Source: Rhodobacter sp. (GTDB lineage: Bacteria; Pseudomonadota; Alphaproteobacteria; Rhodobacterales; Rhodobacteraceae). From it: 64,000 nucleotides of DNA. Both the position numbers and the translations under genes were made by a program. Under the pieces are notes generated by a model that saw only the letters and a program-made list of their open reading frames with translations, was not told the origin of the DNA and did not search any database. Of the stretch, positions 10,515 to 20,283 are shown piece by piece (the first letter of the stretch is position 1; each line of letters opens with the position of its first letter). The stretch lies in assembly GCA_020250175.1 (NCBI GenBank), contig JADCEN010000013.1:186001-250000 (forward strand). Reading direction: 5' to 3'.

Positions 10515-10529
10515 TTAACACCCTGTTAA
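10515..10529 (-). promoter_or_regulatory. CtrA-binding box at the cckA 5' end
   Basis: TTAA-CACCCTG-TTAA is an exact TTAA-N7-TTAA site; on the cckA strand it reads TTAACAGGGTGTTAAC and so also fits the extended TTAAC consensus. It overlaps a possible GTG start codon (10519-10521), arguing that translation begins further in, at ATG 10482. Confidence 0.65.
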
Positions 10530-10551
10530 TGAAATTGCCCCGATACGGCGT

Positions 10552-11715
10552 TCAGCCGCGTGCCAGCACGGCAAGATAAAATCCGTCTCCGCCCTGTAAA
10601 GGTGTCAGGCAACGCTCGCTTTCCGGTTTCCAGCCGTGATGCCGCCTGAGAAACTGCGTGATCTGGGTCCGGTTCTCGGCCTCAAGAAGCGAACAGGTGG
10701 CATAGGCAAGCCGCCCCCCGCAGGTGACAAGGTCAGCACATTGGTCCAGGATCTGCGCCTGAAGCGTACATACCTGGGCAAGGCGCGCTTCGGTCAGCCG
10801 CCATTTGCCTTCCGGATCGCGGCGCCAGCTGCCGGACCCCGAGCAGGGCGCATCGGCCAGAACCAGATCGAACGGGGCCGCCCGCGCCACGGCGGCACCA
10901 TCCAGAAGCTGCACGGAAATGCCCGCGCGTTCGGCCCGCTGCGGCAGGTCGCGCATCCGCCCCGGCACTGCATCATGGGCAAAAAGCCGCAGCGGCAGGC
11001 GTGCGCCCATGGCAAGGGTCTTGCCGCCGCCGCCGGCACAGTAATCCAGCACCCTGGCACCCGCAGCCAGCGGCACCGCTTGGGCCACCACCTGCGACGC
11101 CACATCCTGCAGCTCGACCGATCCGTCGCGATAGGCCGCAGAACCGGAAATTCTCCGCGCGTTCCCCGTCACTTCAAGGGCGTCCGGCGCAAGGCCGTGC
11201 GGCAGGGTGGCAATCCCCTCTGCCGCAAGTCTTGCCTGCGCCTCATCCCGCGTCAGGCGTGCCCGGTTCACCCGCAGGAACACCGGGGCGCGATGCCGCA
11301 AAAGGCGCATGACCGGGGCGAAGTCTGCCCCAAGGCTGTGTTTCAGCGCGGGGGCAAGCCAGTCCGGACAATCCAGCGCCACAAGCTCTTCCAGGGGTGC
11401 AGGGTTCTGCGCTTCTGCCTCGGTCAGGGGTGCGGGCGCGTGCCCATCGCCGGAAAACAGCGTGGCGGGGTCCACACCGGCCGCCCGCAGCCCGCCCAGC
11501 ACCAGGCCGCGCCCGGTCTCGCCGCCGCCGAGCGCGGCAAATGACCGGCGGCAGCGCAGCGCCGCAAAGACCGTATCGCGCACCGCAGCCCTGTCGCCGG
11601 ACCCGGCGAAGCGGCTGGCCCGGCCCCAGTTGATCAGCGCCTGCCCGGCGGGCATGCCTGCCAGCACAAGGTCCAGAACCGCGATGGCGGCAGACAGGCG
11701 CGCCGCGGGCGTCAT
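10552..11715 (-). CDS. RsmB/NOP-family RNA (cytosine-C5) methyltransferase
   Basis: SAM-dependent methyltransferase acting on rRNA. In the 387-residue product the N-terminal part lacks the full NusB-like domain of long RsmB proteins. The catalytic domain shows 'GARVLDYCAGGGGKTLAMGA' (SAM motif I), 'VLADAPCSGSGSWRRDPEGKW' (motif IV with the PC dyad) and 'RLAYATCSLLEAENRTQI' (motif VI with the catalytic TC). Both cysteines of the RCMT family are present. The substrate position is not decidable from sequence: RsmB-like C967 is the usual annotation. Confidence 0.9.
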   Translation of the reverse strand: MTPAARLSAAIAVLDLVLAGMPAGQALINWGRASRFAGSGDRAAVRDTVFAALRCRRSFAALGGGETGRGLVLGGLRAAGVDPATLFSGDGHAPAPLTEAEAQNPAPLEELVALDCPDWLAPALKHSLGADFAPVMRLLRHRAPVFLRVNRARLTRDEAQARLAAEGIATLPHGLAPDALEVTGNARRISGSAAYRDGSVELQDVASQVVAQAVPLAAGARVLDYCAGGGGKTLAMGARLPLRLFAHDAVPGRMRDLPQRAERAGISVQLLDGAAVARAAPFDLVLADAPCSGSGSWRRDPEGKWRLTEARLAQVCTLQAQILDQCADLVTCGGRLAYATCSLLEAENRTQITQFLRRHHGWKPESERCLTPLQGGDGFYLAVLARG

Positions 11716-11763
11716 GCGTTAAGGCCTGTTCTGAGATTGTCGCCACAAGACATTGAAAACAAA

Positions 11764-12540
11764 TCAGCCTTTGATTTCCTGAAGCGTGTTCCCGCCGTCC
11801 ACGACCAACACCGTCCCCGTGACATAGCTGGCAGCGGACGACGCCAGAAACCCGACGCAGGCCGCCACTTCATCCGGCGTTCCGGGGCGCCCCACCGGTG
11901 TATTGCGCCCGGCGCGCAATTCGCCCTCGCTCGAGGCTGCTGTCGCGATCCAGCCCGGTGCCACGGCATTCACCGTCACGCCGCTGCCTGCGGTTTCAAG
12001 CGCCAAGGCCCGCGTCAGCCCGACAAGCCCCGCCTTGGCGGTGGCATAGGCCGATGACCCCGCCAGCGCCACAACCGGCCCGGTGACCGAAGCAATCATC
12101 ACCACGCGGCCGAACCGCCTGGCAATCAAGCCCGGAAGGACGGCCCGCGTAACCCGCACCGCCGTTCCCAGACTGGTCTCGATGGCCAAATCCCAGCCTT
12201 CGGCGCTCATCTGCACGAAGCTGCCATGCTCCTGCGGTGCGGTGAGGGAACCCATGCCGGCATTATTCACCAGAACATCAACCGGACCTGTGGCAGCGAC
12301 CAAATCGGCCACATCCCCGGCCTGTGTCAGGTCGGCGACATGGCCGGTCACATCCAGGCCTGCGGCGCGCAGCTCACCCGCGCGGTCCAGCACACGATCC
12401 GTTGTCGAGGTGATCATCACGGACGCCCCGCCACGCGCCAGCCAGCGCGCGCAGGCCAGTCCGATTCCGTCCGCAGACCCGGCCCCTGTCACCAGGGCGC
12501 GGCGCGCCACGGGGTGCCTGTCCCGTTCCTTTGCCTGCAT
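11764..12540 (-). CDS. SDR-family oxidoreductase
   Basis: Classical short-chain dehydrogenase/reductase of 258 residues. The Rossmann motif is 'VTGAGSADGIG' (an insertion-containing form of TGxxxGIG), 'NNAG' is present ('VLVNNAGMGS'), and the catalytic Tyr/Lys lie in 'YATAKAGLVGLTRALALE'. The C-terminal 'SYVTGTVLVVDGG' is typical of FabG-like members. The substrate is not predictable. ATG 12540 has an AAGGGGA ribosome-binding site. It lies between guaB and the methyltransferase gene on the same strand. Confidence 0.88.
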   Translation of the reverse strand: MQAKERDRHPVARRALVTGAGSADGIGLACARWLARGGASVMITSTTDRVLDRAGELRAAGLDVTGHVADLTQAGDVADLVAATGPVDVLVNNAGMGSLTAPQEHGSFVQMSAEGWDLAIETSLGTAVRVTRAVLPGLIARRFGRVVMIASVTGPVVALAGSSAYATAKAGLVGLTRALALETAGSGVTVNAVAPGWIATAASSEGELRAGRNTPVGRPGTPDEVAACVGFLASSAASYVTGTVLVVDGGNTLQEIKG

Positions 12541-12624
12541 GACCGTCCCCTTGTCTCAAGGCACAAAAGTGTAACCTGCGACCGGCACTGCCGCCTTGCC
12601 CGGCTGGCTGCGCCTTTCCATGGG

Positions 12625-14915
<2,291 letters not shown>

Positions 14916-15013
14916 CGCGGGTCCGGATGCGCCGCGCTGCGGGGGCTGGACCATGACCCTTCCGGCACTTCGCCGCAGGTCCGGCCCGATCATGCCGGGG
15001 CTTGGCCTGCCTG

Positions 15014-16006
15014 TTATGCCTCTGCCGCGTTCGTTTGTCGGGCCAGGCGACCCTTCATCCAGTCCTGCAACAGACGGAAGATGACAGGTAGACCCCCGAT
15101 GGTTGCCACAGGCAGCAGCAGCGCGCCTGCGATGCGCCAAGGCCCGTCCAGCACCAGAAACAGCGTGGCACAGGCGGCCAATGGATAGGTCAGCGCCCCC
15201 AGAAAAGGCGTGTGACCGGATTGCAGCAGCCACCGGCCACTGGCGGCAAGCGCCAGCAGCAGGGCCGCAGCCAGTACCGCCGCAGCCTGCGCCCACAGGA
15301 TCAGGCCCAGCCCCTGCGCCACCAGTCCCGTCACGGCCAGCGGGAACAGGTGAAGCGCCAGCAGCGGGCGCAAAGGCGCAGGGGGAATGCGGCGCATCAG
15401 CTGGTTGGCACTGACCAGCCCGATCATCGCCGCCGCCAGTGCCGACAGCATCGCGAGTGCTGCGGCAAGCCCGGTCCAGCCCAGATCAAGCGCGGGCAGC
15501 GCCCCCGTCGCGAGGCCGGCGAACATCGTCTGCCACACCGGCGTCACGACACGCGCTTCCGCAGGACCGGCCGCAAAGACCGCCACTGCCCCTGAAATCA
15601 GCACAAGATGGGCGGCCAGTCCCGCCAGCATCAGAACGGCGGTCAGACCGGGCCGGATGGGGGCCAGCACAAGGGCAACTGCAGGCAAGGTCAGGACCAG
15701 CGCCGCCATTCCGTCGCGGCCCGGCAGGTTCTGCAGATCCTCTGCCATGACCGCCGGGCGGCGCAGCGCCTTTGCGGCATAGGAGACGACGGCAAAGGCC
15801 CACAGCAGCGTTACTGCCCCCAGAAAGGCCTCCACCAGGCCGGCGGGCAAGGAAAATTCCGCCGCCGCCCTGCGCCAGGCGAGGCCAAGCCAGACAAGCC
15901 CGAGGATGCCGGGAAACACCGCGGGCGGCATCCGGCGAAACCAGCCGCCCTTTGCAGGCCGACCAGGCGGGAACACGGGCGGCGGGTTCGGGCGCAGAGC
16001 GGTCAT
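15014..16006 (-). CDS. TehA/SLAC1-type (TDT family) membrane transporter
   Basis: A 330-residue integral membrane protein with roughly ten hydrophobic helices and the N-terminal 'FRRMPPAVFPGILGLVWLGLAWRRAA' that opens tellurite-resistance/dicarboxylate transporter (TDT) family members. Family members form anion channels or efflux routes (tellurite resistance TehA, sulfite SSU1, malate MAE1). The substrate here cannot be called. It is convergent with the amidotransferase gene and 36 bases after the dioxygenase on the same strand. Confidence 0.82.
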   Translation of the reverse strand: MTALRPNPPPVFPPGRPAKGGWFRRMPPAVFPGILGLVWLGLAWRRAAAEFSLPAGLVEAFLGAVTLLWAFAVVSYAAKALRRPAVMAEDLQNLPGRDGMAALVLTLPAVALVLAPIRPGLTAVLMLAGLAAHLVLISGAVAVFAAGPAEARVVTPVWQTMFAGLATGALPALDLGWTGLAAALAMLSALAAAMIGLVSANQLMRRIPPAPLRPLLALHLFPLAVTGLVAQGLGLILWAQAAAVLAAALLLALAASGRWLLQSGHTPFLGALTYPLAACATLFLVLDGPWRIAGALLLPVATIGGLPVIFRLLQDWMKGRLARQTNAAEA

Positions 16007-16042
16007 CCCATATCCTTCCGGTTCGGCCCCCCGCAGCCGCCG

Positions 16043-16828
16043 CTACAGCAGGAAGGGAAACCAGTCTTCGCGCAGGGTCTGCCCCGCAACCATACCATGC
16101 CCCGGATAGGGCGGCGAGGTGCGGCCCGGACGTTCGACATAGCGCGCATCATCACCGACCAGCCGCAAGGAAAAGGCCCGCCGCCGGGCTGCGGCAGGAT
16201 TGCCGCGCGCGCCATGCAGCGTGCGGAAATGAAAGGCAACCGCATCGCCCGGCTCCATCTGCCATTCCAGCACCGTCATGCCTTCGGCATCGGGGTCCGG
16301 CACGGGCATGTACGCGTCCGGGTCCGGATAAAAGGCGGTTTCGGCCAGCCAGCGCGTCGGCAGCACCTCGCGCGGCCACAGGTGCGACCCGGCGACGCAG
16401 CGCAGCGACGCCTCTTTCACCGGATCAACCGGTGACCAGAAGCTGACGGTCTGCATCCCTTCGACAAAGTAATATGGCCCGTCCTGATGCCAGGGCGTGG
16501 GCCTGGTGGTGCCCGGTTCCTTGACCAGGACATGGTCATGGAACATTTGCACGCGGTCTGATCCCATCAGCGCCGCCGCGACCTGCGCCACGCCGCTGTC
16601 GCGGATCACCCGGCCGAATTCCGGGATCCTCTCCCAGTTGCAGTAATCGTCGAAGAACCGGCCAGCTTCGCCCGGCTTCAGGTTTTCGGCGGCATAGGGG
16701 CCGGGCTCGGCCATGTTGCGGGCAATGCCGTCGCGGATCACCTCGACCCAGCCGGTCCACAGCCCCTTGATCAGCACCGCCCCGTCGCGGCGATAGGCGT
16801 TGATCGTCCCGGCATCCGGCAATGTCAT
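16043..16828 (-). CDS. Phytanoyl-CoA dioxygenase (PhyH) family protein
   Basis: Fe(II)/2-oxoglutarate-dependent oxygenase of 261 residues. The metal triad is visible: HxD in 'PTPWHQDGPYYF' and the distal His in 'AFHFRTLHGARGN', followed by the 2-oxoglutarate-binding Arg region 'RRAFSLRLVGDDARY'. The proper start is ATG 16828 (MTLPDAGTINAYRRDGAVLI), not the longer upstream-open frame. The substrate is unknown; bacterial members hydroxylate varied small molecules. It is divergent from an agmatinase-like gene across about 100 bases, so the two may share regulation. Confidence 0.88.
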   Translation of the reverse strand: MTLPDAGTINAYRRDGAVLIKGLWTGWVEVIRDGIARNMAEPGPYAAENLKPGEAGRFFDDYCNWERIPEFGRVIRDSGVAQVAAALMGSDRVQMFHDHVLVKEPGTTRPTPWHQDGPYYFVEGMQTVSFWSPVDPVKEASLRCVAGSHLWPREVLPTRWLAETAFYPDPDAYMPVPDPDAEGMTVLEWQMEPGDAVAFHFRTLHGARGNPAAARRRAFSLRLVGDDARYVERPGRTSPPYPGHGMVAGQTLREDWFPFLL

Positions 16829-16925
16829 GCGGCCCCCCGTTTGTGCGTCACCCTGCCCTGCGCTGTTCCCCTTGCCAAGGGCTTGCAGCCTTGCGCATGC
16901 TTGGGCCGCAACCAGGGGAACCCGC

Positions 16926-17897
16926 ATGTCGCACGCCCATGAAACCGGACGCCTGAACCTTCCCTTTGTCGGCATCGCCACCTTTGGCAAACGCCCCTAT
17001 GTCCAGGATTGGGGCGCGATCCGGGCCGATGCCGCGATTCTGGGTGCCCCTTTCGATTTCGGCACGCAGTTCCGCGCCGGTGCCCGCTTTGGCCCGCGCG
17101 CGGTGCGCGAGGCCTCGACCCTGTTTTCCTTTGGCCATGCGGGGGCCTATGACCATGAGGATGACGCGGTCTATCTGGGGCCGGACGTTCGCATCGTGGA
17201 CATCGGCGATGCCGACATCGTGCATACCGATACCGAAACCAGCCACGCCAATATCGAAACCGGCGTGCGCGCCATTCTGGAGGCCGGTGCCCTGCCGGTC
17301 ACCATCGGCGGCGATCATTCGGTGAACATCCCCTGCATCCGCGCCTTTGACGGGCGCGGCCCGATCCATATCCTGCAGATCGACGCGCATCTCGACTTTG
17401 TCGATGTCCGCCACGGCGTGCGCCACGGGCATGGCAACCCGATGCGCCGCGCAGCAGAGCAGGACCACGTCACCGGCATCACCGCGCTGGGCATCCGCAA
17501 CGTGTCCTCCACCACGCAGGAAGGGTATGAGGCGGCGCGGCGGATGGGCGATGACATCCTGTCGGTGCGGCAGGTGCGAAAACTTGGCACCGATGCGGTG
17601 GTGGCGCGCATCCCGCAGGACGCGCGTCTGTACATCACCATCGACATCGACGGCTTCTGCCCGTCGATCGCGCCGGGCACCGGCACGCCCAGCCATGGCG
17701 GCTTTCTGTATTATGAGGTGCTGGAAATCCTGCAGGCCGTGGCGCGTCGGCATGAGGTGGTGGGGATCGATCTGGTCGAAGTGGCCCCCGATTATGACCA
17801 CAGCGGATCGACCGCCATCCTTGCGGCGCAGGTGCTGCTCAATCTTCTTGGCTTTGTCTTTCACGCCCGCGCCAGCCGGGCAGCACCCATGCCGTAG
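16926..17897 (+). CDS. Agmatinase-like ureohydrolase
   Basis: Mn-dependent ureohydrolase of 323 residues that hydrolyses a guanidino compound, releasing urea; agmatine to putrescine is the commonest assignment. Metal-ligand motifs are present: 'TIGGDHSVNIPC', 'QIDAHLDFVDVRHG' and 'TIDIDGFCPSIAPGTGTPSHGG'. The last motif has CPS where agmatinases usually have LDP, so another guanidino substrate is possible. ATG 16926 begins MSHAHETGRLNLP. The 3' end overlaps the convergent FemAB-like gene by 59 bases. Confidence 0.85.
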   Translation: MSHAHETGRLNLPFVGIATFGKRPYVQDWGAIRADAAILGAPFDFGTQFRAGARFGPRAVREASTLFSFGHAGAYDHEDDAVYLGPDVRIVDIGDADIVHTDTETSHANIETGVRAILEAGALPVTIGGDHSVNIPCIRAFDGRGPIHILQIDAHLDFVDVRHGVRHGHGNPMRRAAEQDHVTGITALGIRNVSSTTQEGYEAARRMGDDILSVRQVRKLGTDAVVARIPQDARLYITIDIDGFCPSIAPGTGTPSHGGFLYYEVLEILQAVARRHEVVGIDLVEVAPDYDHSGSTAILAAQVLLNLLGFVFHARASRAAPMP

Positions 17898-18735
17898 CCC
17901 CCAACTGCCGCAGCTCTGCCCCGGTGCCCAGCTTGAACCGCGCCAATCCGGGGGCGGCTTCGGTATCAACCGTGCCCAGGTCCAGCCAGCGCACGCCCTC
18001 GTCCCGCAGCGCCAGCGCCGCCTGCCAGAGCATCACCTGATGCACGCCGCAGCGTCGCGCCAAGGGGCCGGCCCAACCGGTCTGATAGGTTGCGGCCGAG
18101 CCATAGAGGACAAAAGCCATGGCGGCCCCGATTTCGCCGTCCTGCCGCCAGTGCCAGACGCGCCGCGCGGCGGGCGGCAGGCGGCGCGGAAAATCGGGGG
18201 GCAGGCTGCGGTAGCGCAGACGGCGGCCCTGCGCGGTTTCTTCCCGGATCAGGTGATCCAGCGTGTCCCTGCCGCCCCTGGCAACCTGCACACCGGCGCG
18301 CCCCGCAGCAGCCAGCCGCCCGGCCCATTTGCGCTCCAGCCCCGCGCGCAACCCTTCGGGTGAGGGGCGCAGGTCCCAGACGGCATGACAGCGACCTGTC
18401 AGCAGCGGCATCAGGCCGAACCCCGGCACCGGGTCTTCCGGCGTGGCCACCGTTGGCCCGCAGGCCAGCGCCCGCAGCACGCGCCGCTTGGCGGCGGAAC
18501 CCAGCGGCCGCAGCCAGACCGGCCCCCGGTTGATCAGGCGCAGACCGTACCGGTCCAGCACCTGGGCCACGGCAATCTCGCTGCCATCGTCCACCATCCG
18601 GGCGCGGCGCGGCGCTGCACCCTGGGCCTGGGCGACCTGCCCGTAGTCCCAGCATTGCTGCAGGGCCACGGACCCGCCCTGATCCAGCCGCTCGGACCAG
18701 TCGCTGCTGTTGAGATCATCCCAGAAAATCCGCAT
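17839..18735 (-). CDS. FemAB/GNAT-like acyltransferase
   Basis: A 298-residue protein with the acyl-CoA N-acyltransferase fold features of FemAB-like proteins: N-terminal 'ALQQCWDYGQVAQAQGA' and C-terminal 'QVMLWQAALALRDEGVRWLDLGTVDTEAAPGLARFKLGTGAELRQLG', the latter with the conserved 'F K x G x G' block. Members transfer aminoacyl or acyl groups, for example in peptidoglycan bridge formation or exopolysaccharide modification. No partner genes point to a substrate. It overlaps the convergent agmatinase-like gene at the 3' end. Confidence 0.75.
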   Translation of the reverse strand: MRIFWDDLNSSDWSERLDQGGSVALQQCWDYGQVAQAQGAAPRRARMVDDGSEIAVAQVLDRYGLRLINRGPVWLRPLGSAAKRRVLRALACGPTVATPEDPVPGFGLMPLLTGRCHAVWDLRPSPEGLRAGLERKWAGRLAAAGRAGVQVARGGRDTLDHLIREETAQGRRLRYRSLPPDFPRRLPPAARRVWHWRQDGEIGAAMAFVLYGSAATYQTGWAGPLARRCGVHQVMLWQAALALRDEGVRWLDLGTVDTEAAPGLARFKLGTGAELRQLGATAWVLPGWRGRERQSQED

Positions 18736-18780
18736 GATCCTGTTAAGTCATGCGAAAGCTAATGCAGGCTTAATGGCACC

Positions 18781-18927
18781 ATGCGCCGCGCCCCCCTGCC
18801 CCATGCACCGACACCCCGCCTGACCCTTTGGGTACCGCTGCTGCTGGCCGCGACGGGGAGTGTGGTGTTTCTGGCGCTGCTGGCGCTGGCCTGTGCCTTA
18901 CTTGCCGCCCTTGGTCTTTTCCTGTGA
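18781..18927 (+). CDS. Small single-span membrane protein (48 residues)
   Basis: ATG 18781 to TGA 18925-18927 encodes 48 residues: a short basic, proline-rich head (MRRAPLPHAPTPRLTLW) followed by one long hydrophobic segment of about 30 residues ending GLFL. Its final 30 bases overlap, tail to tail, the lysine-rich small gene on the other strand. No ribosome-binding site is obvious. It may be a genuine small membrane protein or a chance open frame; I cannot match it to a family. Confidence 0.35.
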   Translation: MRRAPLPHAPTPRLTLWVPLLLAATGSVVFLALLALACALLAALGLFL

Positions 18928-19035
18928 TCCCTGAATCCGGGATGCCGATGTCGAAGGCACCAGGACGGCGGGCTTCGCCTTGTCCTTCTTCGGCTTCTTC
19001 GCTTCCTTGTTCGACCGCATCTGACCTTTGGCCAT
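18898..19035 (-). CDS. Small lysine-rich protein (45 residues)
   Basis: ATG 19033-19035 is preceded by a strong GGAGG (GGAGGATACC). The product starts MAKGQMRSNKEAKKPKKDK and ends KTKGGK, highly basic and predicted disordered. I recall short proteins with this MAKGQMRSNKE start being common in alphaproteobacteria, without a known function. Its basic nature suggests nucleic-acid or ribosome association, which is inference. No gene occupies 19036-19184. Confidence 0.75.
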   Translation of the reverse strand: MAKGQMRSNKEAKKPKKDKAKPAVLVPSTSASRIQGSQEKTKGGK

Positions 19036-19184
19036 GGTATCCTCCCTGTCCGGCTGGTCCGAACCGGCGCAGCAGCCCATCCGGATCGGCGCGCGCCGAA
19101 GGCAGCGACGGGATTGTCGCCACACGCCAGCCCCGTCACGGGTCTGACCGCCTGACACCGCCCTGTCAATCGGCCCCTTGCGGT

Positions 19185-20270
19185 TCAGCGGTACAGAAGT
19201 GACCGGCCCCCTGCGAAAAGATGGATTTTTGCGGGGTTCGCCGCCAGGCGGACCTCCTTGCGGCGCAAAGCGGTGTGGATGCCGGGCAGCTTGGCCACCA
19301 CCTGCGCATGTTCGCCCTGCCGCCGGAAATACAGCAGCGTGACCTCGCCCAGGGCTTCGGTGATCTCCACCTCGCCGGTGAACAGCGGCTCGCCGGTGGT
19401 TTCGGCCAGGTCTTCCGGCCGCACGCCCAGGTTCACCGCCATGCCCTGATCGGCCGTCTGCGTCGGAATGGCGGCGCGCGCGATGCCGCCCGATGCCAGA
19501 CGCACCAGGGTTTCAGCGCCGGTTCCGACAATCTCGCCCGGCATCAGGTTCATCGCCGGCGAGCCGATGAATCGGGCCACGAACTCATTCTCCGGTCGCT
19601 GGTACAGCTCCATCGGGGTGCCGACCTGGCTGATCCCGCCGCCTGCCAGCACCACGATGCGGCTGGCCAGCGTCATCGCCTCGACCTGGTCATGCGTCAC
19701 ATAAACCATGGTGGACTCCGGCATCGCCTCTTTCAACTGGGCAATCTCCAGCCGGGTTGCCGCGCGCAGCGCCGCATCCAGGTTCGACAGCGGCTCGTCG
19801 AAGAGATACACCTTGGGGTTACGCACGATGGCCCGGCCGATCGCCACCCGCTGGCGCTGCCCGCCCGACAGGGCTTTGGGCAGCCGGTCCAGATAGGGCG
19901 TCAGTTGCAGGATGTGGGCCGCCCTGTCCACGGCGGCAGTGATCTCGGCCCTGGTCTTTCCGGCGATCTTCAGCGCGAAGGCCATGTTGTCGCGCACCGT
20001 CATATGCGGGTAAAGCGCATAGGACTGGAACACCATCGCGATGCCGCGCTGCGCGGGCGGCACATCGTTCATGCGCACCCCGTCGATGCTGAAATCGCCC
20101 GCCGTGATCCGCTCCAGCCCGGCGATCATCCGCAGCAGCGTGGATTTTCCGCAGCCCGACGGGCCGACGAACACGATCAGCTCGCCCCGCTTGATGTCAA
20201 GGTTGATGTCCGACAGCACCTTCACCTCGCCATAGGATTTGGCGACATCCCTCAAGATCATATCGGCCAT
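19185..20270 (-). CDS. aglK: Alpha-glucoside ABC transporter ATPase (AglK/UgpC type)
   Basis: ATP-binding subunit of 361 residues for sugar import, in the MalK/UgpC family with a C-terminal TOBE/regulatory domain. Walker A 'GPSGCGKST', signature 'LSGGQRQRVAIGRAI', Walker B 'VYLFDEPLSNLDA' and the H-loop 'VYVTHDQVEAMTLA' are all intact. Start ATG 20270 (MADMILRDVAKSYGEV) has a purine-rich GGGGGGGATG just upstream. It is the last gene of the aglEFGAK operon, 13 bases after aglA. Confidence 0.92.
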   Translation of the reverse strand: MADMILRDVAKSYGEVKVLSDINLDIKRGELIVFVGPSGCGKSTLLRMIAGLERITAGDFSIDGVRMNDVPPAQRGIAMVFQSYALYPHMTVRDNMAFALKIAGKTRAEITAAVDRAAHILQLTPYLDRLPKALSGGQRQRVAIGRAIVRNPKVYLFDEPLSNLDAALRAATRLEIAQLKEAMPESTMVYVTHDQVEAMTLASRIVVLAGGGISQVGTPMELYQRPENEFVARFIGSPAMNLMPGEIVGTGAETLVRLASGGIARAAIPTQTADQGMAVNLGVRPEDLAETTGEPLFTGEVEITEALGEVTLLYFRRQGEHAQVVAKLPGIHTALRRKEVRLAANPAKIHLFAGGRSLLYR

Positions 20271-20283
20271 CGCATCCCCCCCT

